Shown: positions 53,701-63,500 of the stretch, piece after piece
Layout: every line of letters begins with the position of its first letter
Numbering within the stretch: position 1 is the first letter of the stretch
From: an uncultured Clostridia bacterium
GTDB taxonomy: Bacteria; Bacillota; Clostridia; Christensenellales; Borkfalkiaceae
Direction of reading: 5' to 3'
NCBI GenBank assembly: GCA_934249265.1
Contig: CAKQKQ010000003.1
Coordinates: forward strand, 1-64,000
DNA: 64,000 nucleotides
Position numbers and translations under genes: made by a program
Notes under the pieces: generated by a model
Database searches by the model: none
What the model was told of the DNA's origin: nothing
What the model saw: only the letters and a program-made list of their open reading frames with translations

Positions 53701-55026
53701 TGCGTCACGATATACGTAGAACGTTTCGCCGTTTAATTCATAAACGATAAAATAGTGATAATTTTCGTCGATATATTTGCTGTATGCATTTACTTTCGTT
53801 CCGACAGTGTAAATGTAGTTATTCTTTTCGTTGACTAAATTGCCTTTTGCGTCAAACGTGAACGGATATTCGGTAGACGTAGACGAGTTACTGTTGCTAT
53901 ATACAAGCGCACTGTATCCGTTTTCCGTCTTCGTTACTCTGCCGTAATATATCGAACCGCCGTATTGCTTTACCATACCTTGGACAAATTCAATCGGTTG
54001 ACCGCCATGGCTTTCGTAAAGTCCCGTAAGACTTTCTTCGGCTTTAGCGAGCGTGTAATTTTCTGTCGCGTCTTCTTCATACGTGCCGTCCCAATAAGCG
54101 CGAACTACTTGCAACTCACCGTTCAATAAAGTCAAAGTGTAATTATCGTAAGGTCTCGTGTTTACAACGAATTTAAGATTTCCGTTGCTGTAAGTCCAAC
54201 TGTAATCTTGCTTTTTGGTGGAAACGTAAACAGTTCCGTCGGCATCGACTACCAAGAACAATTTTGCTTCGTCCGAATACCATGCGCCTTGATAGGATTC
54301 TTTGCTTACAACTTGCGCGTAGTAAGTGCAATCTTCGGTGATTGCCACGCTGTTGAGTTTTTTGCCGTTTTCGTTGTACCAGCCGAGCAATACGCTTCCT
54401 TCGGGAAGAGTCAACGCGGGCAAAGTGTTTTCGGTAACTTTACCTTCGCCGTCGCCGCTCATCGGCGCGTAAACGGTGTATTCTTCGCTGCCGTATACAA
54501 GAGTAACCTTGTACGCTACCTTTTCAAATTTTGCTTGATAAGTTTGGTCTTGAGTAGGAACGTCACCCAAACGAAGTTGAGTATCGCCGTTAAACCAACC
54601 TTTAAATTCATATTCGGGCGTGGTCGCGGGCGCGGCAGGAAGGTCACCCTCTTCTATCGCGGTATCCACCGGCCATCTTACGGTCTGTACCGTATCGTCG
54701 CCGTTTTTAAACGTAAGCACGTATACCGCCTTGGCATATTTTGCGGTAAACGTAACGTTTCCCGTTACAACGTAATCGTCATTGAGTTTTGTCTCTTCGG
54801 CATACCAACCGTCGAAAGCATAAGTATCTTCCGCGGCGGGTGCTTGAGGAACTAATTCCGCATCGATCGTGTTGCCGTCTTTTACTTCAATCGTCGTCAA
54901 TGTTTCGCCTTCTGCCGTTGCGAACGTAACCGTCCACACCCTTTCAAATGGCACGCCGCACGCCATTGTGAGCGAAGCGGTGAAAACGAGAAGCAACGCC
55001 AACATGAGCACTCTCATTTTTTTCAT
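50800..55026 (-). CDS. Giant surface lipoprotein with InlB-type repeats and three near-identical C-terminal repeats
   Basis: A 1408-residue lipoprotein (lipobox LTMAC, Cys about 23). Residues about 28-240 hold three InlB/Listeria-Bacteroides repeats (for example YAFDGWYAEET, YEFKGWFNGDT). A long series of small beta modules follows (GTYNGADGELTLDGFGNA type), then a beta-helix-like segment (about 985-1150, with ITLDLNGKTLSN and LTVNGGKF). It ends with three tandem copies of an ~85-residue module (from about 1155) beginning (D/E)GTWT(W/F)-x-x-W(T/S)LTFDGKG. The first two copies are nearly identical. It is likely an adhesin or glycan/protein-binding protein. No enzyme motif was seen. AGGAGG precedes ATG 55026. 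Confidence 0.85.
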   Translation of the reverse strand: MKKMRVLMLALLLVFTASLTMACGVPFERVWTVTFATAEGETLTTIEVKDGNTIDAELVPQAPAAEDTYAFDGWYAEETKLNDDYVVTGNVTFTAKYAKAVYVLTFKNGDDTVQTVRWPVDTAIEEGDLPAAPATTPEYEFKGWFNGDTQLRLGDVPTQDQTYQAKFEKVAYKVTLVYGSEEYTVYAPMSGDGEGKVTENTLPALTLPEGSVLLGWYNENGKKLNSVAITEDCTYYAQVVSKESYQGAWYSDEAKLFLVVDADGTVYVSTKKQDYSWTYSNGNLKFVVNTRPYDNYTLTLLNGELQVVRAYWDGTYEEDATENYTLAKAEESLTGLYESHGGQPIEFVQGMVKQYGGSIYYGRVTKTENGYSALVYSNSNSSTSTEYPFTFDAKGNLVNEKNNYIYTVGTKVNAYSKYIDENYHYFIVYELNGETFYVYRDATQDTYVTVNGEVGEGKIITIVEKDLQIKLSGTNFLLKSAEAGTYNGADGELTLDGFGNATLGDQTYEYTINGNEVSANGKVYVLDAENSSYTVKEYIGYEGTYIYVKSSSDKYYIELDGYGKFTAWYNTGSKTVGTYTVGETALTVTDTGRYGYDGTFDIQENGNVLIYTALTTYNTKNGFVYAKEGAVIESKLGLFFEASNGVYVNGDETLTLDQENKKVEYLGESYSFTGNYNYTELYFSAKYAKDIYGNTCNFTLKLDENKNLLLNVIYMTGYDYDYDEYIYGEDNLVYAPYNPFLGVYRNATNDDRIEITGNEFKYGTYENGEINWKATATFTLKDNVLTAYCYFENWTLTLVDGKNGYILVTSDTSYTTAVEFAEANATLYDKMYGEYEAYLVENGNAQKVTFNFNGLLHEGNPLVTITYNGKTLEFAYDFTSYINLDGQSSKYAYCAISDVSSLVEGVNKWLLVLNDDGSLTAYASDNKEASSDNAYNLTLYKKGALPELPDTYEVGTLEQLKATLKNALNGNTIILTADIVTDQTLVIDKDITLDLNGKTLSNTVDLWDESKDAWSLISVANGAKVTLDGDGKLLAKENDCFGIDVCDGAELTINSGYINGNIHAVYVYEGTLTVNGGKFEVQQTSNIDPYGFVLNCYDANRELGTAKIVVYGGEFVKFNPANCSAEGAGTNFVAEGYVSTANEDGTLYTVSQQLDELEGTWTWNKWTLTFDGKGTLTVNSGYGDNTVQYTYNAATKTVTFTFGSEDYEGKYDGTYLTVSDEYGDVLSSAKFTKKAEETLDELEGTWTWGKWTLTFDGKGNLTVNSGYGDNAVQYTYNAATKTVTFTFGSEDYEGKYDGTYLTVSDEYGDVLSDAKFTKKAEETEETLDEIAGTWTFGDWSLTFDGKGKLTASNGATSANVDYTYNAEKKTLEFTFAGYDYSGKYDGTNLIISDEYDEILVSNKFTKKA
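50803..51566 (-). repeat. Three tandem in-frame repeats of about 255-264 bp
   Basis: The blocks at about 51310-51566, 51046-51309 and 50803-51045 encode the C-terminal modules of the lipoprotein. The first two share long identical runs (for example TCGCCGTATTCATCGCTGAC at 51101 and 51356, period 255). The C-terminal unit is more diverged and one junction is longer by three codons (EETEE). Confidence 0.9.
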
Positions 55027-55302
55027 GTATAAACCTCCTGTGCGCCTTTCGGCTCAAATTTTATTATCTTTAACGCCAAACCTTATTATTTTATTGCGCA
55101 TTATTTTATTGTGCGTACACGAATATGTATTTATTCTCGACCGTACTTTTCGGTAGCGGTCTTGTCGGTCGCACTTTCGGCCGCACTCGACATTAGTTTT
55201 GCTTTGTTTAGCGATAAACTCGCTTTGCCGCAACTTTGCCGCGCCGATAAAATAATATTATTATAATATTTAACGTTATCCCCCGAAAGGAAATTTTCAT
55301 TT

Positions 55303-55331
55303 ATTTTATTACAATATGTTTCATTTGTCAA
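55303..55331 (-). promoter_or_regulatory. Sigma-A promoter of the 1408-residue lipoprotein gene
   Basis: Minus strand TTGACA (55326-55331), 17-base spacer, TAAAAT (55303-55308). It gives a 5' leader of about 270 bases, which contains two related 27-base segments with CCGAAAAGT-like centres. Confidence 0.75.
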
Positions 55332-55870
55332 ACAATTTTAATACATTTTTTGTATTTTATTTGCACCCCGCATTATTTGTGCATGTTTTACACTATTTTT
55401 ATAAAAATTGCCAAAAAACAGCATACTATCTCGTTTTTTTTGATATGTAAACTTTATGCCGCCGGCGTTGCGTTTGGTTAAAAAATAATTTTTTATGCAA
55501 AATTTATACAAAATTGTGTATATTTGCTGTATATCACCCGCTTTAAGTGGTTTAATTAAATAAATTAAAACGCCCGCAATTTTTATAAAAATTAAAAATT
55601 GACACAAATTTTTAATATAATTTAATAAAGGTTTGGTTATTTTTTATTATATTTATCGATTTATACAAGCATAAACGCGCTGTATATAGTCAACTTATAT
55701 CGTCGCAACCACGCCGTATAGTCAAGCGAAATCGCCTTACGTCGAGTTTTATTTGAATTTGTTTACTCTATTTTCGCGGCGGCGTATTCATTTCCGCATT
55801 GTTTTTTTGACGTATTTCCGCCGTACTCCTTATTCCTTTTATATATATTGTTAAAACAAATGTTAATATA

Positions 55871-56038
55871 TATAAACTATAAGAAGTAAATCTTTTGCCT
55901 TATGACAAAATCTTTCAAGTCTTGCGGACTTACGCAAAAACGCATTGTTTTTGCACTTCTAAGTGTGTAAAATGCGAAATTGTAAACCCTTGCAAGCAAG
56001 TTTCCAATTTCTTATATTATAAACTATAAGAAGTAAAT
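55871..56038. repeat. Direct repeat, 147 bases apart
   Basis: A 21-base word ending ACTATAAGAAGTAAAT occurs at 55871-55891 and 56018-56038. The sequence after each copy is related but diverged (ATGACAAAATCTTTCAAG versus AACAACTTCAAGATTTTG), which suggests an old duplication of a longer unit. Confidence 0.65.
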
Positions 56039-56321
56039 TTTGAAACAACTTCAAGATTTTGCGCTAATGCGCTCGCAAAGTTGACACTTTGCCGACAGTA
56101 TAATGTTTTGCGATAAAATGTTACGTAAATTTTAAAATATGCCGCTAAACGCAAAAATATTACTCAAACGCGGAAAATTTGCACGCATTTTGCCGTTAAA
56201 TACCAATTTGTGCCGCTAAAAACAAATATTAGCGTTTGCACCATAAAAACAAACAAACCATTTGCAACGTAAAAACCTACCCCACGCATACCGCAAACAA
56301 ATTGTAGGTTTGTTATAATTA

Positions 56322-56383
56322 AAATAAAAACGCCGTCGAGGTAAAGACAAAGCGCAAATTCGCTTATCTGCCCGACGGCGTTT
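56322..56383 (-). terminator. Terminator after the 1295-residue lipoprotein gene
   Basis: AAACGCCGTCG (56328-56338) and CGACGGCGTTT (56373-56383) form an 11-bp stem. A second inner stem AAGCG/CGCTT fills the loop. The minus strand continues TTTTTATTTT. Confidence 0.8.
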
Positions 56384-56542
56384 ATTTAAGTTTTTAAAAC
56401 CTTTAAAGCAATGTCGATTTTTTCTACGCTATATATCCGCATTTTCAATGCTATATAACCGAATTTTAAAATGCAATATATATCAAAATTTCAATATATA
56501 GCGAAATCGATTTTACTTGCAAAAAAGTCGTTTATGTTGGTA

Positions 56543-59500
56543 TTAGTCCTTTGTGAGCGTTGCCGTCCAAGACCTGTTTTCTTCGTCTCTGCCGTCAACC
56601 GTAATAGTTTGTTTTTCGGCGTTGTAAATAAGAGTCCAAGTTACGTCCCCGTCGCCGCCCGCAGTGGTAAAAGTAATGGTAAGTTTGGTCGCGTCGTACG
56701 ACACGTTCGACGTGGGAGAAATGGATTCCTTATCAACCGAAATCAAGTATTTTATAATTCCGCTTGACTCGATGATAAAGCCTCTTTTATCTGTATCGGA
56801 CGTTCCCATTCCCGTAAACACGCCCGTCCATCTGCCGCAAATGGTAGCGGGGATAACCTCGGTAATCGCGCCAGCCAAGGTGAACTCGAACTGACCTTCA
56901 ACGCTGTTGAGCGTACCGCCACCGTTTGTCAAAGTAAACGCGTATTCTACGTTGTTGCACTTGAAATACACTTTATTCGCTCCGTCGTATTTTACGTTGG
57001 AGATAGGCGTGCCCTTGTAAGAACCCGTAAGGTCCTTTTTGATATTTAAAACAAGTTGATTCTCGCCCGAGCCGCTCACATAAGAGCCCACGTAACTTTC
57101 GGGGAATTCGGGGGGTAACTTGCTGCCCGTATAACCTCTCTTGACGAATGACGAATACGTGCCGTCCATAGAATAATCTTCGGTGTAAGCGAGGTTCTTG
57201 TCGTAATAGAAAGTAAATTCGATGCCTTGGTGACTCGAGTTGAACGCCACCGTAATGCCGAATTGAGTTACTTCGTAAGTGCCCCACGTTCCGCCCCAAT
57301 TGAGCGCGTAATCTCCGTCGGAGTTGGTGTAGAAAATGGTTGCGTTGCCGAAGCCGTCTACGACAAGTTTGTGGTAATAGTCGTTTCCGTTGTACGCTTG
57401 ATACCAAACGCCTTGATAATCGTCGTTGGGCGTCAAGTTGGTGATAGTGCAACCGTTTGTCTTTGCCGCAACGCAGTCAAATGCGATTATTTGGTCGTTT
57501 TCATACAAAATTACGACGAGATTTTCCGAATTTTTGTATCTTACGTAATAATATTTGCCGTTTGCGCTGTCTTTTACCGTTGCGGTAGAAAGTCCGTCGA
57601 GAGAAATTTGTATGTTACCGTAAGTGTAATCGCCCTCTTCATAGCCTACCGTGCAAATAGTATAAGTCAAAATTCTGTACTTTTGTTCTTCAAACACAAA
57701 ACTTTCGCCGTCGGCGATATTGCCCTCTACCGTTGCGCCTTTGAGGAAAATACCGTTTTTATAGATATAATATCCGCCGTCGGGTACTGTAAATATAAAC
57801 AATTCGGGGTTGGCTTTTTCTCCGCTGATAGAAAATACGTAATTGGTGTAACCCACTTGCACGCCGCGAGAGTATTTAGTCATGACTACGGGACGATAAG
57901 AAGTGTTGCCCATACCTCTTACGAAATTGCCATAAACGATTTCTTCGTCTTTATCGTAAGTGAAATTGCTTACGTAACCTTCGATAATGACCTTTAAAAT
58001 GCCCGTCGATTCGATATAATAATATCTTCCTACCGTTTCGGAAAAACGTGAAATCATCACTGCCGTGCCGTCGTTTAAGAACTTAAATCTCATTTGGCTG
58101 TTAGATTCGGAAGAATTCAAATAAACGTAAGAATATTCGCCGACAAAGCCTTTGTCGCTGTAATCCACCGAGCCCAATTTTGTAAACGTTTCGGTTTTGC
58201 TTTCTCCGTTTAAAAGGTACGAAAGCGTGATTTTATCGTTTTCGCCGAGCGTCACTTTCATCGAAGAATAATTGCTGAATTTCGATATGGTAAGCGTAAT
58301 ACTTCCGTCTTCTTCGATTTTGTAATTTCCGTCGTAATAACCGCCGTTGTTGTATCTTTCGCTTTCAAACGAAACCATATCTTCGCCCGCAAAGGTGAGA
58401 AGGTCGCCTCTTTCGTTGATATATTCGCCGACAATAGTGGGATTATATGCCGTATACTCGTAAGTTACCGTGCCCGACATACCGCCGTCTACCATAAACG
58501 TGATTTTGTCGTTTGCTACCGTTCCGCTCGTTTCGCCGATGTTGTTGTTGATGTCAAGAATAATGTATGTGCCGTTGTACTTGTAAGTACCCGTAATTAC
58601 GCTTGTGTTTACCATTTTCAACGTTCCGTCCGCTTCGAGTATCAACGAACCCGCGTCGTTTGTCGCATAAAGAGTAATCGTGCCTTTATAAGTGCCTACT
58701 ATATCGCTTACGTCTTGCCACTTTGCATACAAGGTCATGTCTTTAATCACGGGAACGTAATATCTGTACTGCGAATCGCCGTCTATTGAAGTTTGCCATG
58801 CCCAGAAAAGACCGTTACTACTTTTTTCGGGGTCTTCGAGAGTGCTTATCAAATCGTAAGACGCTCTGCCGTCGGTCGCTTTTTCGATGACGATATCTTG
58901 TTGGTTGGCACTCTTTAAAGTGAGGTTGTACGACGCTTTCGCCGCTGCCGCAGTCGTTGCGTTGGGCGCGATTTTGTCCGTCTTTACCCAACAAGCCTCG
59001 TTCCAATTTACTTTGTCGAATATATGAGCCAAATCGTTGAAATAATTTACCCCGTAAGAGGAGTTGCCCTCGGTATTGGTTCTGTCAGCCGTCAAAGTTC
59101 CGCAATAATAGTTGTTGGAAGCGAGCGTGCCCGCCGTATAATAAATTTCGTAATCGTCGTAAGCCATTCTGCCGAGTATGCCACCAGCAACAGATTTTTT
59201 GGTCGAATCGGTAGAAGCGGGGGCTTTTACGTTGCCCGTGGAGATGCAGTCGATTACCGCAGAGTCGCCCAAACATATACCCGCAATACCGCCGGCGTAT
59301 GCTCCGTCGGTCGCGGTTGCTTCTACGTTAGCCGCGGACAAGCAGTCCATAATCGTTGCTGTATCGTCCAAATAACCTACTATACCGCCCGTATAAGTTC
59401 CGCCGTAAACGTTGCCGTAAACCGCGCTGTTGATTATGGCTACCGAACAATTGTAATTAAAAACCATACCCGCAATACCGCCGACAGCGGCGTTGGACAA

Positions 59501-60430
59501 ATCGCCCTTTTCGCCGTCTTCTTCGTCGATAGACATATTTACGTCTACGAGACAGTTTTGTATATACGAAATATACGAGTTTGCGTTTTGGTTGTAAACG
59601 ATACCGACAAGACCGCCGATATACATGCTGTTAGAAGCGAGCGTAAACGACGAAATCGAACCACTTACCGTTACCGCGGTTACGTTGGATAAACCTAATT
59701 TACCGACAAGACCGCCGATATACGCGCCCGCCGTGCTGCCGTCTTTATAAGATTGAAAATCTATGCTTACGTTTTCAAGATTTACGTTTCTGATTTCCGC
59801 TTGACTCGTCACACCGAACAAGCCGTAAGCCTTGATGCCATCCGAACGGAGCGTGGGGTTGAGCGTGAGGTTTTTAATTGTATAACCTTGTCCGTCGAAA
59901 TATCCCGTGAACGGATTATCTTCAGTGCCTATCGGCGTGTAACTATATCCCGCAAGGTTGATATCTCTGTCGAGCACGACTTTTGCGTCTTTATATTTTT
60001 CTTCGCCCGCGTTTACCGCTTTTGCCAATAAATTCAAATGTTCGGGACATTGAATGAGATAAGGATTTTCTTTAGTGCCTTCGCCGCTTATTTGAGACCT
60101 GTCTATAGGCGAAGCGTTTTGAGTCCAATGCGCCGTCAAAGTGATATTCGACGTGACGGGAGTGCTGAAATCGTAAGCCGTATTTTCATCTTCTAAATAC
60201 CAATAATCGAAGGTATACCCCTCTCTTTCGGGAGACCTCGGCTCTGTCGCGGTTTCTCCGTCTTTCACCTTTTGCGAAGGAGTGCTTACGCCCTCGCCCG
60301 CAAACGTAACCGTGTAAGTCGTGGGTTGGGGATTGCTGTTGTTATTGTTTCCGCCGCCGCACGCGCTTATCGCGCAAGTCAAAGCGACAACGCAAATCAA
60401 TGATAACAATATCGATAATTTCTTTTTCAT
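56543..60430 (-). CDS. Giant GLUG-repeat surface lipoprotein
   Basis: A 1295-residue lipoprotein: signal MKKKLSILLSLICVV with lipobox AISAC, then an Asn-rich linker. One InlB-type repeat follows (GYTFDYWYLEDENTAYDFSTP, here shortened: GYTFDYWYLEDEN), then GLUG modules (about 105-430): GTKENPYLIQCPEHLNLLA, GYFDGQGYTIKNLTL and repeated GGIVGYL / CLSAANVEAT units. The second half is a string of small beta modules (VGEYINERGDLLTFAGEDM type). The frame opens at 60502, but ATG 60430 starts the signal peptide and has GGAGAG ahead. GLUG proteins are usually adhesins. Confidence 0.85.
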   Translation of the reverse strand: MKKKLSILLSLICVVALTCAISACGGGNNNNSNPQPTTYTVTFAGEGVSTPSQKVKDGETATEPRSPEREGYTFDYWYLEDENTAYDFSTPVTSNITLTAHWTQNASPIDRSQISGEGTKENPYLIQCPEHLNLLAKAVNAGEEKYKDAKVVLDRDINLAGYSYTPIGTEDNPFTGYFDGQGYTIKNLTLNPTLRSDGIKAYGLFGVTSQAEIRNVNLENVSIDFQSYKDGSTAGAYIGGLVGKLGLSNVTAVTVSGSISSFTLASNSMYIGGLVGIVYNQNANSYISYIQNCLVDVNMSIDEEDGEKGDLSNAAVGGIAGMVFNYNCSVAIINSAVYGNVYGGTYTGGIVGYLDDTATIMDCLSAANVEATATDGAYAGGIAGICLGDSAVIDCISTGNVKAPASTDSTKKSVAGGILGRMAYDDYEIYYTAGTLASNNYYCGTLTADRTNTEGNSSYGVNYFNDLAHIFDKVNWNEACWVKTDKIAPNATTAAAAKASYNLTLKSANQQDIVIEKATDGRASYDLISTLEDPEKSSNGLFWAWQTSIDGDSQYRYYVPVIKDMTLYAKWQDVSDIVGTYKGTITLYATNDAGSLILEADGTLKMVNTSVITGTYKYNGTYIILDINNNIGETSGTVANDKITFMVDGGMSGTVTYEYTAYNPTIVGEYINERGDLLTFAGEDMVSFESERYNNGGYYDGNYKIEEDGSITLTISKFSNYSSMKVTLGENDKITLSYLLNGESKTETFTKLGSVDYSDKGFVGEYSYVYLNSSESNSQMRFKFLNDGTAVMISRFSETVGRYYYIESTGILKVIIEGYVSNFTYDKDEEIVYGNFVRGMGNTSYRPVVMTKYSRGVQVGYTNYVFSISGEKANPELFIFTVPDGGYYIYKNGIFLKGATVEGNIADGESFVFEEQKYRILTYTICTVGYEEGDYTYGNIQISLDGLSTATVKDSANGKYYYVRYKNSENLVVILYENDQIIAFDCVAAKTNGCTITNLTPNDDYQGVWYQAYNGNDYYHKLVVDGFGNATIFYTNSDGDYALNWGGTWGTYEVTQFGITVAFNSSHQGIEFTFYYDKNLAYTEDYSMDGTYSSFVKRGYTGSKLPPEFPESYVGSYVSGSGENQLVLNIKKDLTGSYKGTPISNVKYDGANKVYFKCNNVEYAFTLTNGGGTLNSVEGQFEFTLAGAITEVIPATICGRWTGVFTGMGTSDTDKRGFIIESSGIIKYLISVDKESISPTSNVSYDATKLTITFTTAGGDGDVTWTLIYNAEKQTITVDGRDEENRSWTATLTKD

Positions 60431-60470
60431 GTTTCTCTCCTTTTCCGCACAAACGGAAGTATTTTTATAT

Positions 60471-60508
60471 GGTTTTATGCCGAATTTTTTGTTTTTCGGC
60501 ATAAAACC
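60471..60508 (-). terminator. Perfect 14-bp stem-loop between the two GLUG lipoprotein genes
   Basis: GGTTTTATGCCGAA (60471-60484) pairs exactly with TTCGGCATAAAACC (60495-60508). The loop is A/T-rich. There is no T-run after it, so it may partly stop or process a shared transcript. Confidence 0.5.
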
Positions 60509-60560
60509 TCGTTTAGTCTTTAAATTTACCTTAACTACCTAAAACGTAAATTGCGTTAAT

Positions 60561-63500
60561 TTAGTCCGCTTTTACAACGTAAATCGCTTTGCCGTCGGTA
60601 TTTTCGTACTTGACCGCGCCGTCTACGCTTTCATTATAAACTTTATATTTAGTGATTTTTACGTCGGTATCTTCGCTTCTGTCGAGTGCGAAAATAGTTA
60701 TGCTTCCGTCGTCTTCTATCGAGTAATAAAGATAAGTCGTTTCGCCGTTTTCTTTTACTTCGGCAGCGGGATAATAACCTACTATAAGTCCTCTTCCGTC
60801 AAGCGTAATGCTGTCGCCCGACTCAGAAACGTATTCGCCTTTATATCCGTCGTTTTCGCAAACTATCGTGACAAGATTGTAAGAACTGTCGTATAAAACC
60901 ATGTTGTGTTCGTCTTGATATACGCCGATATAAAGCAATTCGCCCGCATAATAGATTTGAACTTGGTTGCTTGCGCTGTACAAAAGCGTCAATTCTTCGC
61001 CCGCCATACTGCCCGTGCCGTAACCGTTTAAATTAAACGAACCGATAGTGATTTCTTCGCCGTTTGCAAACAAGTAAGTTTTACCGCTCATAAGCGCGTA
61101 CAAACCGAGCGTTACCGTTTTGTCTCCGTCGTGAAGAGTGAAATGTTCGTGATCGTCGTCTATAACAAGCGTCAACCAAACGCTTCCGTCTTTCCAAATT
61201 TCTACTTCCGTTCCGTCGCAAGTGTAAACGAATTGTTGTTCTTTAATATCTTTCGTAGTAACCGTAGCCACGCCGTTTTCCGAACTGCTGTGTCCGTTAA
61301 ACGTAAATCTGTAGTCTTCGCCGCCCAAAATCATATCTTCGAATCCGTCGGTGGGATGCAAATTTTGCTCTTGTTCGCCGGAGATTAATATCGTCGCTTC
61401 GCCCGTTTTTAACACTTTTACGACGTAACTTTTGCCGTTGTAAGTAAATGAAGCGGTAGCGTAAGTTTTGTTGTAAGTATATGCGACCGTTTGAGCCTCG
61501 ACGTTGGTCTTTAAATTGCCGATTGTCACTTCGCCTTTTACTATCCACGTACCTTCGGTCGTGACGCTGTTTATATCGTATGCGCCCAAACCGTTGAAAT
61601 TGAATATCGTTCCGTCGGTAATACTCCACTCACCTTCGAGCGGGTCGTGATAACAAAGGTAATAGTTGTTGTAAATTCCGCCTACCGAAGCGGTGTATAC
61701 GCCGTAGTCCAATATTTCTTCGCCCGTGCTGCTCAATACGCAACTGCCGAAGCCGTATAAAGTGGTTCTGTAATAAAGGTTAATCGAATATTCGCCGGAA
61801 GTGCCGTCGCTGATATAATATGCGGCGTAAGTAAACGAATAGCCGTTTGTATCCATGCCCGTGCCGTAGCCGTCTATCGTGATACCGTCGAAACGCACGC
61901 CGTAATTGTAAAGCGTTTCTACCCAATATCCTCTAAAACTGTTGGCTCTACACAAAGAGTAAGTCGTTCCGTCTTCGTTTATCGTCAAGTCGATAAAACC
62001 TTCGTCGGTCACTTCGGCATAGCCGCCGTCAAACTTTATAAGTCCGTCGTCTACCGTGTACGCGTACGTTTTATCGCCTATTTTCATTGTGCCTTTTCCG
62101 TCGAACGACACTTTTAAGGGGTTGTTGTAGTCCGTTTCCCAATCGCCCTCGAACTTATCGAGTATGTCGAGCGATAAAGTAAGACCGCCTACGTTTTCTA
62201 TTTTTCTGCCGTCTTCTGACAATTTCGCGCTATACGTATCGCTTAAAACGTACATCGTTATGTCGTTGCCGTCTATTGAATAACTGAACGGAATTTCTAT
62301 AAGATCGGTGTCCGTCTTTAAACCTTTACCGTTTAAATTGAATTTATAAACCGTGCCGTCTCTGTCGTACCATTCGCCGAGTATGGCGTTTCCTTCGTAT
62401 GCTTGTATGTTTTTATAATCGCTTCCGCTTGTAAAGAAGAAGTTGTCGTAAATTACAAGAGAGTCGCCGTCTTTATAAGCGTAATAGTCGGTCATGAGCG
62501 AATCGCTTTGAGACGAAGTGTAGTACATATATGCGAAATATGCGTTTTGAATATAAATCTTTTCTCCGTCGTAAACGTACATATATCTCGCTACTCTGCC
62601 GTCGTAAATAAAGGTCAACATACCGTTTGAATCGAAAGTGAGCGTAGCCCTGTTATCGTTTACATCAAAGAAGTATTCGCCAACCGCCGCAGTATAGTCC
62701 GCAAATCCCACGTAAATCGTTACGTCGCTCGTCAAAAGCATGGACGCGGGCAATCTTTGCGTTTTTTCTTCATCAAGGAAAAATCCGTAAGAAATACTGC
62801 CGTCGGTTGCTTTTAAAGTGTTTTTACCGTCGCCGTCGTAAAGCCAATCGAGAGGAAGATATGCGTCGAACGATTTGCTTTGCACGCTTTCCGTAATGCC
62901 CGCGGTAAGTTTTCCGCCGAGATTTACCGTAACCGTGTAAGAAATTGCGTAATCGCCGTCGAGGTTTACTTTAACTGCGGGCGCGTTGCCCTCTAAATTC
63001 CACTCCGACTCGCTCCATTTTAAAAGGCTCTTTACGCTTTGCAAGTCGTTTACGTCGTAGTCTTGACCGTTTGCGGTTATTTTGCCGTTATTTGCCAAAT
63101 ACGAATTGTATACTACTATCTTTTTGCTGTCGATTTTGTTGTATAAATTTTCGGTATCTTTGCCGTCTTTATACGTGCTGCCGATAAGCGTTCCTCTTTC
63201 GGTGCCTTCTATGTTAGCCGCACTGCTCGGTAAATACACCACAGTTGCGGTCGAATACGAATTTGTAATCGCCGTTTCGGTTTCCGCAAGACCCACAAGC
63301 GCGCCCGCCGTCGATACCGAAGAAGTAGTGTAATCGTTTCTCGAAGTTACGTTACCCGAAGAATAACAGTTTGCTACCGAGGTCATCGCCCTCATATATC
63401 CGATGATACCGCCGGCAATTGAAATTCTGCCGCTGAAACTTACTTGAGTAACGCAGTTGTAAATATTAGTCGGGGTGGTAATGCTTGTGCCGTATACGCA

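Larger units (their letters stand above)
55027..56542. other. 1.5-kb A/T-rich gap with no supported gene
   Basis: It holds the promoter and 270-base leader of the 1408-residue gene, a direct repeat (55871-55891 and 56018-56038) and the terminator of the next lipoprotein gene (56322-56383). A short 89-codon frame (55338-55607) lacks a ribosome site and family features, so I do not call it. Confidence 0.6.

Noticed and set aside
55027..55300. Riboswitch in the 270-base leader of the 1408-residue gene
   Set aside because: I compared it with c-di-GMP and cobalamin type consensus motifs from memory and found no match beyond a short GCCGAAAGGC hairpin.
55338..55607. An 89-codon minus-strand frame in the 1.5-kb gap
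   Set aside because: No ribosome site, no recognisable family, A/T-rich composition typical of spacer DNA.
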